A stretch of DNA of 64,000 nucleotides from DASUPK01 sp963815665 (GTDB lineage: Bacteria > Actinomycetota > Thermoleophilia > Solirubrobacterales > 70-9), in NCBI GenBank assembly GCA_963815665.1, contig CAWFHN010000011.1, positions 310,001 to 374,000 on the forward strand. Direction: 5' to 3'. The position numbers and the translations under genes were made by a program. Shown in pieces: positions 35,254-43,045 of the stretch (the stretch's first letter is position 1; each line of letters begins with the position of its first letter). The notes below the pieces were generated by a model. That model worked only from the letters and a program-made list of their open reading frames with translations, ran no database searches and was not told the origin of the DNA.

Positions 35254-36027
35254 CTACTTCTTCTTTTTCTTCTTCTTGGACTTCTTCTGCTTGCACTTCT
35301 GGGTCGTCGACGCCGTGATCGGGGGCGCACCGTTGAACGTGGTGGTCTCCGTGTTGACCCACTTCTTCTTCTTGCAGCGGGCCATCACGTAATAGACCGG
35401 CCGCTTCTTCTTCTTGCCGTTGACCTTGACCTTCTTCTTACCCGACTTGACCTTGTTGATCGTGGTCTCGAAATGCGTGATCGACGTGCCCGTGGGCGGG
35501 ATCGAGACGGTCAGCGTGTTCGAGCCGGTGTTGAGAACACCGGTCAGCGTCGTGCTGAACGAATAGGCCCCGTTCGGGAGGGAGACGTCGGTGTGCAGTC
35601 CGATTGTCGGGCTGCCACCGCTCGGGGTGCCGTTATACGCGGCAACCGTCCCGAGGAGTGCACCACCGTTGATCGTGGCGCTGCCGGTACCGACCTTGCT
35701 GGCGGCACACTGGCCGTCAGCCGTCGACTGCGGCACCGTGTTGATCGCGGCCAGGTTGCACTGCGGGATGTTCCCCGGCGTGAACTTGATGTCCTTGCTG
35801 AAAGTAAGGACCGTCTGAGTCGCGTTCGGGCTGAACCCACCGGAATACAGGGTGTCAACCACGTTTGTGAACGCGCCGACCGGCCCAAACGTCTTCTTCT
35901 GCTGCTTGGGCGGCGACGTCGTCACCGAATAGGTCTGACCGGTGACCGTCGCCGATGCGGTGCTCGAGACGACCAACGCCCCGATCACGCTCAGCAGCGC
36001 GCCGATCAGATACTTGCGCTTGCGCAT
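35254..36027 (-). CDS. secreted beta-rich protein with polylysine tail
   Basis: A 257-residue protein with a signal peptide (KYLIGALLSVIGALVVSSTASA). The mature body is rich in Thr, Gly, Ser and Asn (GPVGAFTNVVDTLYSGGFSPNATQTVLTFSKDIKF, TGSATINGGALLGTVAAYNG) and has two Cys near the middle and two near the end. Lys clusters appear from about residue 190 (KSGKKKVKVNGKKKK) and the C-terminus is an almost unbroken Lys run. ATG 36027 has AAAAGGAG upstream. The basic tail could bind teichoic-type polymers, DNA or anionic lipid. No enzymatic motif is visible. Confidence 0.75.
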   Translation of the reverse strand: MRKRKYLIGALLSVIGALVVSSTASATVTGQTYSVTTSPPKQQKKTFGPVGAFTNVVDTLYSGGFSPNATQTVLTFSKDIKFTPGNIPQCNLAAINTVPQSTADGQCAASKVGTGSATINGGALLGTVAAYNGTPSGGSPTIGLHTDVSLPNGAYSFSTTLTGVLNTGSNTLTVSIPPTGTSITHFETTINKVKSGKKKVKVNGKKKKRPVYYVMARCKKKKWVNTETTTFNGAPPITASTTQKCKQKKSKKKKKKK

Positions 36028-36285
36028 ACCACTCCTTTTCCAGGCCAATGCCTGCACCTTCAGAGGTTCTTCCTGCCTGATCAGCGAACACCTCGGCACC
36101 GGGGTGAGCGCGGTACGGGCCGGCTCGATGTCCGCCCGCTGACATCGCGCCTGGTCGTGCTCGACAAGGCCGGCGTGTCACCAGGCTGACCATCCGGTTC
36201 CACGGGGCGCTCCCCGTGCGGGCAAGACGGGTTTCGGTCCTCGAAATGTGACCTAGCTGAACCACCGGCCTCAAGTGGCCGGTGG

Positions 36286-36373
36286 CCGGGGGACCCAAGT
36301 CCCAGGGGCGAACCGCCGTCTTGGTGCGGCGCAACGCGACTCTCTTCCGCGTGAGCCCGGCAGCTAACCCCGG
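36286..36373 (+). promoter_or_regulatory. cyclic-di-AMP (ydaO/yuaA) riboswitch, copy 1
   Basis: The leader of the NlpC-type gene contains the ordered ydaO/yuaA blocks: CCGGGGGACCCAAGT, then GGGGCGAACCGC, a variable CG-rich arm, and GAGCCCGGCAGCTAACCCCGG. Closing stem CCGGGG (36286-36291) pairs with CCCCGG (36368-36373). A separate 9-base hairpin (36262-36285) precedes it. This riboswitch class binds cyclic-di-AMP and usually switches off wall-hydrolase and transport genes. The identification rests on motif recognition by eye; a covariance search was not run. Confidence 0.8.
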
Positions 36374-36398
36374 AAGCACGACAAAGAGAGAGGTCGAC

Positions 36399-37211
36399 AT
36401 GCATGCTCAAACTCGTGCCCGTCCAAGGGCGCTGCTCGCCGCGGTTCTCACCCTCGCTATGACAGGGCTGCTCGGTTCATCGCTTGGGATGGCCGACCCG
36501 GCCGCCGCTCGAGACGGACATCATCTGCCCCATGTCAGGCTCGGGGCCCGCCGGCTCGGCCCGCACATGCGCGGCACCGACGTTCGGGCCTTGCAGCGCG
36601 ATGCCTCGCGGCTGAAGCAGCCGACCGGCCCCGACGGCGTCTATGGAAAGGGCACCTACAAGTCGGTGCGACGGCTCGAGCGTCGCCGCGGCTGGGTCGT
36701 CGATGGCCAGGTCGGACGCAGCGAGGCCGTCTCGATCAAGGGAGCGGTGCGTGCCCAGCACGACCGCAAGCTCGCGCAGGCAATCGCGGGCAAGGCCCAG
36801 CTGCAGCCCGATGGGACCGCCCTCGCACCGGCGGATGCCCCAGAACCGATTCGCAATGCGATCAACGCCGCGAACAGGATCCGCACCAAGCCGTACGTCT
36901 GGGGCGGCGGGCACGGCGCCTGGGAGGCAAAGGGTTATGACTGCTCTGGCGCTGTCAGCTACGTGTTGCACGCGGCCGGGCTGCTCAGCTCGCCGATGAC
37001 ATCTGGAGCGCTGAGACATTGGGGGTATGCGGGCATGGGGCAGTGGATCGCTGTCTACGCGAACAAGTCGCACGCGTGGATGACCGTGGCCGGACTACGG
37101 TTCGATACCTCCTCGGCGGGCGAGTCCTGGAATCAGGGCTCCGGGCCTCGCTGGCGCGCGAGCATGAGAAGCGGCGCGGGCTACGCCGTCCGGTTCTCCC
37201 CGGGCCTATGA
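36399..37211 (+). CDS. secreted NlpC/P60-like hydrolase with peptidoglycan-binding domain
   Basis: A 270-residue secreted protein. After the signal peptide (ALLAAVLTLAMTGLLGSSLGMA) comes a peptidoglycan-binding-1 domain (MRGTDVRALQRDASRLKQ, PDGVYGKGTYKSVRRLERR) and a C-terminal NlpC/P60-like domain. The latter has the catalytic Cys in KGYDCSGAVSYVLHAAGLL and a downstream His in NKSHAWMTVAG. It should cleave stem-peptide bonds in the wall. ATG 36399 follows AGAGAGAGG. It lies under the first cyclic-di-AMP riboswitch, and its stop overlaps the start of the next secreted protein gene (ATGA). Confidence 0.85.
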   Translation: MHAQTRARPRALLAAVLTLAMTGLLGSSLGMADPAAARDGHHLPHVRLGARRLGPHMRGTDVRALQRDASRLKQPTGPDGVYGKGTYKSVRRLERRRGWVVDGQVGRSEAVSIKGAVRAQHDRKLAQAIAGKAQLQPDGTALAPADAPEPIRNAINAANRIRTKPYVWGGGHGAWEAKGYDCSGAVSYVLHAAGLLSSPMTSGALRHWGYAGMGQWIAVYANKSHAWMTVAGLRFDTSSAGESWNQGSGPRWRASMRSGAGYAVRFSPGL

Positions 37212-38296
37212 GGCGCGTCGCCCGCCAGTCGCGCCTCACCCATCCGATGCGAGCCCGCATCAGCGCGGCGCTGGTCGCCCTTGTTGCGGCCTGCGTCACG
37301 GCTAGCGCCGCTCCCGCGCTGGCGAAAGGCTGCGCCCGCCCGCCGCGGGGCCTGAGCCCTGCAGGGCCAAAATCGGTCCGCTTCACGATGCTGATCCGGG
37401 TGAACAAGGTACGGAACGCGCAGACCTACGCAAGCCGCGATCCGGCGAGCGGCGGGCTGGCTGACCGAATCCGGCCGCAGGATGTCTTCGTCGTCAACAC
37501 CCGGTTCGCTGGGTCATCGCCTGCCGATTGGTCGAGGATCGTCGCCGTGCTCGCGCGCGCCTTCCCCTGCAACCGAATCGTCGCCCTGAATGGCCTGGGC
37601 GCCGATCCGTCGGTTCCCGGATACGCCTACGCCCTCCGGGGCGACCGACGAATCTGGGGAGTCCTCACCGACTGGGAGAGGCTCGACTGGAACGAGGCGC
37701 GTTCGTCGAACTCGTATCTCGCTCCCTGGAGCGGAAGGTTCGCGCGTGTCCGCAAGCGCATCCGCCGTTGGGTCAGCCGGGTGACTTTGTGGGGCGGCGT
37801 GCGACGAGCCGGCGTTGCGCCCGAGCTGAGGCCGAAGTGGGAATACGGCGAGCTCGCCAGGAGCGTGAGCGGGCCGAACCGGCGCATCGCCCCGGGACGC
37901 CGCGGCCTGCAGAGCGTGCAGACGCAGGAGGCCTGCGCCGACGGCGGCGGCAGGGCGATGAAGGTGGCCATCGGATCCCTCCTACATGAGTACAAGCTCG
38001 CGAACTTCAGGCGCCTCAGGGGGGGCCACCGGAGGCATCGGAGGTTCCGCTATCGCCGCAGGAAGTGGAGGGTCCATCCATCGAACCTGAGTGTCCAGAT
38101 CTCCTTCACAGGGATCGCGCAGCCATACGCCGGCCTGTCCCTGCTGCGCACCTCGCCGGCCCGGGCCGCCAAGTGCACGCAGGCTGCGCTCAAGCGTGGG
38201 GCTGGGGCCGTGCTCTACTGGGCATCGCCGGAGTCGATGCGTGCCCTGCTGGCGACCCCGCGCGTCTGCGCACTGCGGCCCTCGTCCGCCTGCTGA
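37208..38296 (+). CDS. secreted protein of unknown function, riboswitch operon
   Basis: A 362-residue protein with a signal peptide (ISAALVALVAACVTASAAPALA). The mature domain contains DVFVVNTRFAGSSPADWSRIVAVLARAF, YALRGDRRIWGVLTDWERLDWNEA and a later part YAGLSLLRTSPARAAKC. The alternating hydrophobic strands and the GVLTDWE segment recall a glycoside-hydrolase-like TIM barrel, but no family is certain. It begins at an ATG overlapping the upstream stop, so it is translated with the NlpC-type hydrolase and falls under the same riboswitch. A wall-related role follows from that context. Confidence 0.75.
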   Translation: MRRVARQSRLTHPMRARISAALVALVAACVTASAAPALAKGCARPPRGLSPAGPKSVRFTMLIRVNKVRNAQTYASRDPASGGLADRIRPQDVFVVNTRFAGSSPADWSRIVAVLARAFPCNRIVALNGLGADPSVPGYAYALRGDRRIWGVLTDWERLDWNEARSSNSYLAPWSGRFARVRKRIRRWVSRVTLWGGVRRAGVAPELRPKWEYGELARSVSGPNRRIAPGRRGLQSVQTQEACADGGGRAMKVAIGSLLHEYKLANFRRLRGGHRRHRRFRYRRRKWRVHPSNLSVQISFTGIAQPYAGLSLLRTSPARAAKCTQAALKRGAGAVLYWASPESMRALLATPRVCALRPSSAC

Positions 38297-38417
38297 CGGA
38301 CGGCGCTGTGCAATGTCAGCTGGCTGACATCGACCGGCGCGGCCAGGTCCGACAGTCATTTGGCTTTGCTTGACTGCCTCGCTGAAAGTGACACGCCGAA
38401 TCCCGCCACGGTGGGAT

Positions 38418-38497
38418 CGGGGGAACCAATGCTTCTGGGGCGAAACCACTCTGTGGTAGCGCAGGCTCCTTCCGCGCCAGCCCGTCAGCTAACCCCG
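38418..38497 (+). promoter_or_regulatory. cyclic-di-AMP (ydaO/yuaA) riboswitch, copy 2
   Basis: The order of blocks matches copy 1: ATCGGGGGAACCAATG, TGGGGCGAAACCAC, then CGCCAGCCCGTCAGCTAACCCCG. Closing stem CGGGG (38418-38422) pairs with CCCCG (38493-38497). GCCCGTCAGCTAACC is the hallmark 3' block of the class. The NlpC-type gene begins 23 bases downstream with a strong ribosome site (AAGGAGGT), a plausible expression platform. Confidence 0.82.
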
Positions 38498-38519
38498 TAG
38501 GCCTACGAAGGAGGTCCAG

Positions 38520-39107
38520 TTGCGGAGGTACCGATGCGGTTGGGGCAGGCCTATCGCGCTGCCGGTGCTGGTGGCCGCGGCCGTGCTCTCGGCCGGCTCC
38601 GCATCGGCGATCGCCCAGACAGGCGGCACCCTGGCGCCCGGCGCGCCGGCTTCCCCGGCGGCGCCCAGCGGCGTCGCCGACGTCGCCACGATGGCGCCCG
38701 ACGGCACGGCGATCCCTCCCGCAAACGCTCCCCGACGGATCCGAAAGGCGATCAGGGCGGGGAATCGCATTCACACGCGCCCCTACGTCTGGGGCGGCGG
38801 GCACAACCGAAAGTTCAAGGGCAAGGGTTATGACTGCTCCGGTGCGGTGAGCTATGTGCTGCACGCCGCCGGAATGCTCAAGAGCCCCCTGTCCTCCGGG
38901 CCCCTCGCCCACAAGTGGGGGATGCGCGGCGTGGGTCAGTGGATCACCGTCTACGCGAACAAGCGCCACGCCTTCGCCGTGATCGCGGGTCTCCGCTGGG
39001 ACACCTCGTCTGTCGGCGAGTCGCTCAGCCAGGGCAGTGGCCCGCGCTGGCGGGCGACACAGCGGCCCGCCGCGGGCTACAGGGCGCGCTTCTTCCCCGG
39101 CTACTAG
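38520..39107 (+). CDS. secreted NlpC/P60-like hydrolase, paralogue
   Basis: A 195-residue secreted protein. After a signal peptide (LPVLVAAAVLSAGSASAIAQ) and a short Pro/Ala linker, its C-terminal domain closely matches that of the gene at 36.4 kb: PYVWGGGH, GKGYDCSGAVSYVLHAAGML, GQWITVYANKRHAF and QGSGPRWRA are shared or nearly so. It lacks the peptidoglycan-binding domain. The start is a TTG at 38520, supported by AAGGAGGT six bases upstream; no ATG is in frame nearby. It lies directly under the second cyclic-di-AMP riboswitch. Confidence 0.85.
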   Translation: MRRYRCGWGRPIALPVLVAAAVLSAGSASAIAQTGGTLAPGAPASPAAPSGVADVATMAPDGTAIPPANAPRRIRKAIRAGNRIHTRPYVWGGGHNRKFKGKGYDCSGAVSYVLHAAGMLKSPLSSGPLAHKWGMRGVGQWITVYANKRHAFAVIAGLRWDTSSVGESLSQGSGPRWRATQRPAAGYRARFFPGY

Positions 39108-39331
39108 TCGGGAGTGTCAGGGATCGGACGGCTCGCTTGCGATCGGCGGGCCGCGCCTCCACCATGAATCAATGCCCTTAGTTGTGATTGGAAGCTTCGC
39201 GGCACTCGACGCCGCCATCCTCGCCCAGCTGGGCTATGCGCTCCATGATCTAGGGCATCGGGACGAATCCTCCGGGCATCCCGAGATCGCCCCGCGCGGC
39301 CCCTCATCCCCGGACTCACGGGAGCCTGTGA

Positions 39332-39583
39332 GTGGATCCTCGCGTTCGCCAGGCGCTTCGGACCGAGACCTTGTCCGAGCTCTGGATCGTCATCCAGGAC
39401 GCCGCGAGCCGTCAGGGCGCTGACAGGCTGGACCTTCCTCTCACCGTGCTGGACTCGCATGCGATTGCGAACGGCTGGACGGCGACGGTCTACAACAACA
39501 CGATGGCCCCGCATAAGGCGGACATGATCCTCTCCTGCGCGCGGTCGATTGCGGTCAGCGGATCCACCCTGCCCAGCTCCTAG
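39332..39583 (+). CDS. small hypothetical protein
   Basis: An 83-residue frame with GTG start (MDPRVRQALRTETLSELW) and coding-like codon use with high GC at third positions. It contains ALDSH-like and TVYNNTMAP segments but no known motif. The ribosome site is weak. The stop overlaps the tetR-like stop by four bases in convergent orientation. The 224 bases before it (39108-39331) show no convincing gene or RNA. Confidence 0.4.
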   Translation: MDPRVRQALRTETLSELWIVIQDAASRQGADRLDLPLTVLDSHAIANGWTATVYNNTMAPHKADMILSCARSIAVSGSTLPSS

Positions 39584-40191
39584 GGCCGGCCCGGAAGTCC
39601 AAGCACACCCGCCGCCGCGCGGACGGCCAGCGTCTCGTCATGCGGAGCCTGTCCCGCGAGCGCGATGACGGCGCCCTCGAGGGCTCCGACGAAAGCCAGC
39701 GCGGTCGCCCTGGCGGGTGGGCCGGGGGGGATGGATCCGGCCCTGCGCCCCGCATTGATGAGGCGGGCGACGCGCTTGATCCCGGACTCCGAGATCCGCT
39801 CGATCTCCCGGCCGACGGGGTGCTCCTGGCCGCTGAACTCGACGCGCAGCGCCATCACGACCCGGGCGACGTCCCGCCGGCAGAAGACGGCGTGGCCGCG
39901 AGCCATGGCCATCAAGGCATCGACGGGGTCCGACTCACGGTCGATCAGCGGGCCGACCTCCTCTCTCCAGCTCTCGTCGACCCAGCGGATCACCGCCAGG
40001 GCGAGATCTGTCTTGTCGTCGAACTGGTGGTACAGGGCGCCGCGCGTGTAGCCGGCCTCCCGCGCGACCTCTTCGAGTCGCAGGTGGCCGTAGCCGTTGC
40101 GGGAGAGGCCACGTGCCGCCGCCTCCAGCAGCGCGCTGCGCGAACGAGCACTGCGCTCCGCCTGGGTAGGACGCTCTATACTTACATGCAT
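39580..40191 (-). CDS. TetR-family transcriptional regulator
   Basis: A 203-residue repressor. The N-terminal HTH is typical: ALLEAAARGLSRNGYGHLRLEEVAREAGYTRGALYHQFDDKTDL. The C-terminal ligand domain is helical (VDALMAMARGHAVFCRRDVARVVMALRVEF). Its start codon is embedded in a perfect 16-base palindrome, indicating autorepression and likely control of the divergent DUF2867/oxidoreductase genes. Confidence 0.92.
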   Translation of the reverse strand: MHVSIERPTQAERSARSRSALLEAAARGLSRNGYGHLRLEEVAREAGYTRGALYHQFDDKTDLALAVIRWVDESWREEVGPLIDRESDPVDALMAMARGHAVFCRRDVARVVMALRVEFSGQEHPVGREIERISESGIKRVARLINAGRRAGSIPPGPPARATALAFVGALEGAVIALAGQAPHDETLAVRAAAGVLGLPGRP

Positions 40192-40198
40192 GCATGTA
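40183..40198. promoter_or_regulatory. TetR operator palindrome
   Basis: TACATGCATGCATGTA is a perfect 16-base palindrome overlapping the tetR-like start codon and 18 bases upstream of the divergent DUF2867 gene. The TACAT/ATGTA ends resemble AcrR-type operators. Confidence 0.75.
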
Positions 40199-40216
40199 TG
40201 TTAACGTCTGGCGCAG

Positions 40217-40855
40217 ATGGTTGGGCTCATGCACAAGCCGGCTGACCGATTTCAGCTTCCGGACAGCGCTCACTACTCCCGGCCCTGGCGGATTCACGAG
40301 CTGACCCCCGACTTTCGTCTCGAGGACGTCTGGGCACTGCCCACCCCCGGCGGCCCAGACGACTTCCCCAAGCTGGTGGAGGGATTCGCGGAAGGCGACC
40401 CGTCGCACAGCCCGAACCGGGCCGTCCGCGCGCTGTTCGCGATCCGGTGGAAGGTCGGGGAGCTGCTCGGTTGGGACGGGGAGGACGACGGCGTCCGCGC
40501 GCCGACCGTGCGCGAGCGGATGCCGGCGGATCTGCGCCGGTCGCCAGGCCCGGACTTTCCCGCCCTTCCGTTCAGGCCGCTCTACCTGCTCGAGGACGAG
40601 TGGGCCGCCGAGATCGCAAACCGGACCATGCACGGCGTGATGCACATGGGCTGGGTCCCCGACGGGGCGGGCGGATACCACGGCCAGATGGCTGTCCTCG
40701 TGAAGCCGAACGGGCTGCTGGGAAACGGCTACATGACCGCGATCAGGCCTTTCCGCCACCTGATCGTCTACCCGGCGATGATCCGGCAGATCGAGCGGGA
40801 GTGGCGCGAGCGCAGCGGCGTCGCGAAAGCGATGCCCACCCAATCGGTCGAGTAG
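40217..40855 (+). CDS. DUF2867 family protein
   Basis: A 212-residue protein of the DUF2867 family, sometimes found with SDR-like nucleotide-sugar or quinone-related enzymes. Visible blocks are LPDSAHYSRPWRIHELTPDFRLEDVWALPTPGG, the TMHGVMHMGWVPDGAGGYHGQMAVLVKPNG segment, and FRHLIVYPAMIRQIEREW. Function is unknown. ATG 40217 and ATG 40229 are both possible starts. It lies downstream of the TetR operator and 21 bases before a flavoprotein oxidoreductase gene, likely one transcription unit. Confidence 0.85.
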   Translation: MVGLMHKPADRFQLPDSAHYSRPWRIHELTPDFRLEDVWALPTPGGPDDFPKLVEGFAEGDPSHSPNRAVRALFAIRWKVGELLGWDGEDDGVRAPTVRERMPADLRRSPGPDFPALPFRPLYLLEDEWAAEIANRTMHGVMHMGWVPDGAGGYHGQMAVLVKPNGLLGNGYMTAIRPFRHLIVYPAMIRQIEREWRERSGVAKAMPTQSVE

Positions 40856-40876
40856 TAGGGTCGTCGCAGCGCCGGT

Positions 40877-42229
40877 ATGGGTACCGACTACGACGTCATC
40901 GTCATGGGCGCCGGCTCGCCCGGCGAGCACTGCGCGGGCCGCTTGGTGGAAGGCGGCCTCAAGGTCGCGGTCGCCGAGCGCGAGCTGGTGGGAGGGGAGT
41001 GCTCCTATTGGGCGTGCATTCCCTCGAAGACCCTGCTCCGCCCGGGCGAGGCGATCGCCGAGGCGCGCGATGCCCCCGGCGCGCGCGAGGCGGTCACCGG
41101 CGAGCTGGACGTCTCGGAGGCTCTTGGATGGCGCGACTTCATGGTCTCGGACCACACCGACGACGGCGCGGTGAAGTGGCTGGACGGTGAGGGCATCGAC
41201 CTGCTGCGCGGCGAGGCGCGGATCGCCGGGCCGAACACGGTCACGGTGGGGGAGGAGGAGCGAACGGCGGAGCACATCGTGGTTGCCACCGGCTCGGACC
41301 CCTTCATCCCGCCGATCGAGGGCCTGCGCGAGCTAGACGGCTTCTGGACGAACCGTGAGGCCACCGGGATGACCCAGGTCCCCAAGCGTCTGCTGATCCT
41401 GGGCGGAGGCCCCGTCGGCGTGGAGATGGGCCAGGCGATCCGGCGGATGGGAGCCGAGGTCGCCCTGGTCGAGGGGATGGAGCACGTCCTGCCCAACGAG
41501 CCGGCCCCGCTCGGCGAGGGCCTCGGCAAGGCGCTCACCGATGACGGCATCGAGCTCCACCTCGGCCGGATGGCCGAGAGCGTCCGCAAGGACGACGGCG
41601 AGTTCGTCCTCTCGTTCGATGACGGCGAGGAGCTGCGCGGCGATCGCCTGCTGGTCGCCACCGGGAGGCGGGCTCGCGTGGAGGGCATCGGGCTCGACAC
41701 CGTCGGGATCGAGCCGGGCAAGAAGGGCATCGAGGTCGACTCGCATTTGCGCGCCGGCGAGAACATCTGGGCGATTGGCGACGTCACCGGGATTTGGCCG
41801 CTCACCTACGTGGGCAAGTACCAGGGCCGGATCGTGGCCGACAATATCCTCGGGGGCTCACGCGAGGCCGACTACTCGGCCGTGCCGCGGGTGACATTCA
41901 CCGATCCGCAGACCGCGTCGGTTGGCGAGGCGGAGGGGGCACACACCGCCACCGTCCAGATGGCCGCGGTCGCCCGCACCTCGACCTACAGCCGCGCTTA
42001 CGACAAGCACCCCGGCTACATGACGCTGATCTCCGATGGGAAGCGCATCACCGGCGCCCACGCACTCGGGCCGGAGGCGGGTGAGTGGCTCCAGCAGGCC
42101 ACGGTCGCGATTCGTGCGCAGATCCCCCTCGAGGTGATGAACGACGTGATCCAGCCGTTCCCGACGTTCTCCGAGGCCTTCCTCGACACGCTGATGGAAT
42201 TGACGGCGAAGGCGGGCGCGGCGGCCTAA
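40877..42229 (+). CDS. FAD-dependent pyridine nucleotide-disulfide oxidoreductase
   Basis: A 450-residue flavoprotein related to dihydrolipoamide dehydrogenase and mercuric reductase. It has the FAD site YDVIVMGAGSPGEHCAGRLVEGG, the redox pair C42-x4-C47 in GGECSYWACIPSKTLLR, an NAD(P) site LLILGGGPVGVEMGQAI and the second FAD motif NIWAIGDVTG. The C-terminal dimerisation domain is present, but the usual HPT-type catalytic His is replaced: the motif reads QPFPTFSEA. It may therefore use a different substrate from Lpd. Co-transcription with the DUF2867 gene under the TetR operator is likely. Confidence 0.9.
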   Translation: MGTDYDVIVMGAGSPGEHCAGRLVEGGLKVAVAERELVGGECSYWACIPSKTLLRPGEAIAEARDAPGAREAVTGELDVSEALGWRDFMVSDHTDDGAVKWLDGEGIDLLRGEARIAGPNTVTVGEEERTAEHIVVATGSDPFIPPIEGLRELDGFWTNREATGMTQVPKRLLILGGGPVGVEMGQAIRRMGAEVALVEGMEHVLPNEPAPLGEGLGKALTDDGIELHLGRMAESVRKDDGEFVLSFDDGEELRGDRLLVATGRRARVEGIGLDTVGIEPGKKGIEVDSHLRAGENIWAIGDVTGIWPLTYVGKYQGRIVADNILGGSREADYSAVPRVTFTDPQTASVGEAEGAHTATVQMAAVARTSTYSRAYDKHPGYMTLISDGKRITGAHALGPEAGEWLQQATVAIRAQIPLEVMNDVIQPFPTFSEAFLDTLMELTAKAGAAA

Positions 42230-42256
42230 GACGCCGGGACGGCGAGGCCGGCCCGA

Positions 42257-42511
42257 TTACTGTTCGTAGTTCTCGACCGTGTCGGCGCTGCGCGTCTGTG
42301 CGTCGTCCGGGTTCTGGTCGAATTCCTCGCGGGCGCGGCGCTGGCGCAGCAGGTCCCAGCAGCGGTCGAGCTCGACCTCCACAGCGCGCAGCCGCTCCCG
42401 GTCCGCCTCTAGAGAATCGTCGTCGTCTCGGTCGGCCTGCTCGCGGCCGCGGAGCTCCTTCTCCTCCGTAACCAGCCGATCGATCCGCGCGGCGATGCTC
42501 TCGTCACTCAT
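42257..42511 (-). CDS. DUF2630 family protein
   Basis: An 84-residue, highly charged helical protein of the actinobacterial DUF2630 family (IAARIDRLVTEEKELRGREQ, RLRAVEVELDRCWDLLRQRRAREEF, and a Pro/Asp-rich end). Function unknown. The ATG at 42511 is the natural family start; three upstream residues are possible. It diverges from greA with about 40 bases between starts. Confidence 0.88.
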   Translation of the reverse strand: MSDESIAARIDRLVTEEKELRGREQADRDDDDSLEADRERLRAVEVELDRCWDLLRQRRAREEFDQNPDDAQTRSADTVENYEQ

Positions 42512-42553
42512 CAACCGCATCCTACGGCAGCTCGATGGTTAGGCTGGCAACCG

Positions 42554-43039
42554 ATGAACGATTCCGAGACAAACGGCGAGGCGATCACGCCGGAGGGCAT
42601 CGTCGCCCTCCGGGCGGAGCTCGAGGAGCTCGAGGGCCCGGCCCGGACCGAGATGGCGGCGCGGATCAAGACGGCCAGGGAGCTCGGCGATCTGAAGGAA
42701 AACGCCGACTACCACATCGCCAAGGACGACCAGGGGCATCTCGAGGCGCGGATCAAGCGTCTCCGGGAGAGGCTCCGCAAGGCAACCGTGGTGGAGGCCA
42801 CCGAAGCGCCGCCCGACTCGTTCGCGTTCGGCCGCACCGCCGAGGTGCTCGACGAGTCGACCGGCAAGGTGAACACCTGGACGCTGGTCGGATCGACTGA
42901 GTCCAATCTCGCTGAGGGCAAGCTCTCGAACGAGTCGCCGGTGGGGCGCGCCCTGCGGGGCACGCCGATCGGGGAGCCCGTCACGGTGGAGACCCCGCGC
43001 GGCGAGAAGACCTACCGAGTTCAGAAGCTCGTCAGCTGA
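42554..43039 (+). CDS. greA: transcription elongation factor GreA
   Basis: GreA rescues backtracked RNA polymerase by stimulating transcript cleavage. The 161-residue protein has the N-terminal coiled coil (LRAELEELEGPARTEMAARIKTARELGDLKENADYHIAKDDQGHLEARIKRL), with the acidic tip residues Asp and Glu in ELGDLKENADYH, and the C-terminal FKBP-like domain (LVGSTESNLAEGKLSNESPVGRALRG). Length and motifs are normal. Confidence 0.97.
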   Translation: MNDSETNGEAITPEGIVALRAELEELEGPARTEMAARIKTARELGDLKENADYHIAKDDQGHLEARIKRLRERLRKATVVEATEAPPDSFAFGRTAEVLDESTGKVNTWTLVGSTESNLAEGKLSNESPVGRALRGTPIGEPVTVETPRGEKTYRVQKLVS

Positions 43040-43045
43040 TTCGGG

